NCBI GenBank assembly: GCA_050735975.1 | Contig: JBOHVS010000002.1 | Span: forward strand, 1 to 14,770 | DNA: 14,770 bases | DNA from: DATMBL01 sp050735975 | Lineage (GTDB): Bacteria > Desulfobacterota > Binatia > UBA9968 | Direction of reading: 5' to 3' | Part shown: positions 13,791 through 14,770 of the stretch, one piece after another | Layout: every line of letters starts with the position of its first letter | Position numbering within the stretch: the stretch's first letter is position 1 | Notes under the pieces: model-generated | Seen by the model: the letters and a program-made list of their open reading frames with translations, nothing else | Told to the model about the DNA's origin: nothing | Database searches by the model: none | Program-made: the position numbers and the translations under genes

Positions 13791-14753
13791 ATGCGTCGCC
13801 TTTTGACCCTTGCGTGCGGCGATTACGACCGTACCCACTCCTTGATCGACGGCTCGGTAAAACCGGAAGGTCTCGATCTCAACTGGCTGATACTGCCGCA
13901 TCACGAGATTTGGACGCGCATGCTGAATTATTACGATTTCGACGCGTCGGAAATTTCTCTCTCCTCGTATCTGATCGGGCGGACGATAGGAAAGAAGCTG
14001 ACCGCTGTCCCGGTATTCCCCGCGCGCGCTTTTCGCCACTCCTACATCTTCATCAACGCTAGGAGCGGCATTCGCCAGCCCAGAGATCTGATGGGCAAGA
14101 GAGTCGGCCTGGCCGAGTTTCAGCAGACGGCAACGGTCTGGGTCCGGGGCATGCTCCAACACGAATATGGCGTGAAGCTGGAGGAGATCGAATGGTATAC
14201 ATGGGCGAAGAGGCCGCGGATGAAGATCGAAACACCCCAGCGCTACTCGGTGCGGCAGATTCCCCCGGATCAAAGCCCGGATCAGTTGCTTTTCGATGGA
14301 GAGTTGGACGCGATCATCTGCGCCAATCTGTTCCCTTCGCTGCTCAATCCTCCTCCGCATGTGCGCCGACTGTTCGAAAACTATAAGGAGGTCGAAGCGG
14401 CCTATTTCCGCAAGACCGGCATATTTCCGATTATGCATTCGATCACGATCCGGCAGGAGCTCTGGGAAGAATGCCCCTGGATTGCGAGAAGCCTATTCAA
14501 GGCGTTCCAGAGGGCAAAAGAGATTGCCTATGAACGGTTGAATGACACGTCCCCTTACAAGATCAGTATGGCCTGGTTCCGCCAACCGGTGGAGGAACAA
14601 GGAAAAATCCTTGGTGATGATCCGTGGCCGTACGGTCTCGAAAAAAATCGCCATGTCGTTGACACGCTCATGAACTATCTTTATGAGCAGGGACTGGCGA
14701 AGGAAAGACTCACGGTCGAGGATCTGTTTGCGCCGAACACCTTGGATCTTTAA
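13791..14753 (+). CDS. 4,5-dihydroxyphthalate-decarboxylase-like protein
   Basis: A 320-residue protein of the group commonly annotated as 4,5-dihydroxyphthalate decarboxylase or ABC-type substrate-binding protein. It begins LTLACGDYDRTHSLIDGSVK, continues PEGLDLNWLILP, and has MLNYYDFDASEISLSSYL, the IPVF-like VPVFPARAFRHSYIF strand, a GKRVGLAEFQQTATVWVRGM segment and EYGV....EW, all matching that family from memory. The fold is a periplasmic-binding-protein bilobe. There is no signal peptide, so a cytoplasmic enzyme is more likely than a transport receptor. In phthalate pathways the family removes a carboxyl group from a dihydroxylated ring. Start ATG at 13791 has GGAGG 6 nt upstream and a 158-bp gap after the 2Fe-2S gene; it may be co-transcribed with UbiD and the Mo hydroxylase. 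Its substrate is unproven, and many homologues have never been tested. Confidence 0.8.
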   Translation: MRRLLTLACGDYDRTHSLIDGSVKPEGLDLNWLILPHHEIWTRMLNYYDFDASEISLSSYLIGRTIGKKLTAVPVFPARAFRHSYIFINARSGIRQPRDLMGKRVGLAEFQQTATVWVRGMLQHEYGVKLEEIEWYTWAKRPRMKIETPQRYSVRQIPPDQSPDQLLFDGELDAIICANLFPSLLNPPPHVRRLFENYKEVEAAYFRKTGIFPIMHSITIRQELWEECPWIARSLFKAFQRAKEIAYERLNDTSPYKISMAWFRQPVEEQGKILGDDPWPYGLEKNRHVVDTLMNYLYEQGLAKERLTVEDLFAPNTLDL

Positions 14754-14770
14754 AGTGTTCGATCGGGAGC

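Noticed and set aside
13752..14438. 228-codon minus-strand frame opposite the last gene
   Set aside because: Shadow frame; the plus-strand product matches a known family along its full length.
1..14770. CRISPR arrays, IS elements, tRNA or rRNA genes, prophage or defence genes
   Set aside because: No regular repeats, transposase motifs, terminal repeats or tRNA-like cloverleaf were noticed; the recognised genes are metabolic or regulatory.

Overview
The window looks like part of a catabolic island from a GC-moderate, probably uncultured soil or groundwater bacterium. GTG and TTG starts, Shine-Dalgarno sites (GGAGG-like), an orphan TctC/Bug-type solute receptor, a LysR regulator and a large aerobic-type molybdenum hydroxylase suggest Proteobacteria or a neighbouring phylum. 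The sequence alone does not fix the lineage, and there are no rRNA, tRNA, CRISPR or IS elements to help.

Layout. (1) Positions 1-4143, minus strand: an operon reading M20 metallohydrolase, ACMSD/amidohydrolase-2 protein, TctC-like receptor, then a cupin cut off by the left edge. (2) 4144-4441: divergent control region with a LysR-type dyad. (3) 4442-5347, plus strand: LysR regulator, presumed controller of the divergent operon. (4) 5491-7404, minus strand: a heme-oxygenase-fold (TenA/PqqC/CADD-like) protein and a DHDPS/aldolase-family lyase, with a broken gentisate-dioxygenase-like cupin between them. (5) 7405-7736: second divergent control region with a good sigma70 promoter for the minus strand and a perfect 8-bp inverted repeat. 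(6) 7737-8175, plus strand: wreck of a second cupin gene. (7) 8208-14753, plus strand: UbiD-family decarboxylase, the three subunits of a xanthine-dehydrogenase/CO-dehydrogenase-family molybdenum hydroxylase (order Mo, FAD, 2Fe-2S), and a 4,5-dihydroxyphthalate-decarboxylase-like protein.

How the genes could work together (inference). The receptor would bind an organic acid outside the membrane. The molybdenum enzyme would hydroxylate, or otherwise redox-modify, an aromatic or N-heteroaromatic ring. UbiD and the phthalate-decarboxylase-like protein would remove ring carboxylates. Cupin or heme-oxygenase-fold oxygenases would attack the ring, and the amidohydrolase, M20 hydrolase and DHDPS-type lyase would process the acyclic products. 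The substrate cannot be named from the sequence.

The most notable signals are two apparent substitutions of normally conserved active-site residues in the molybdenum subunit (Gln to Ser219 and Glu to Gln722), the co-occurrence of three unrelated decarboxylase scaffolds, and two decayed cupin genes beside an apparently intact one. The decay suggests that the ring-cleavage step has been lost or replaced during remodelling of the cluster.
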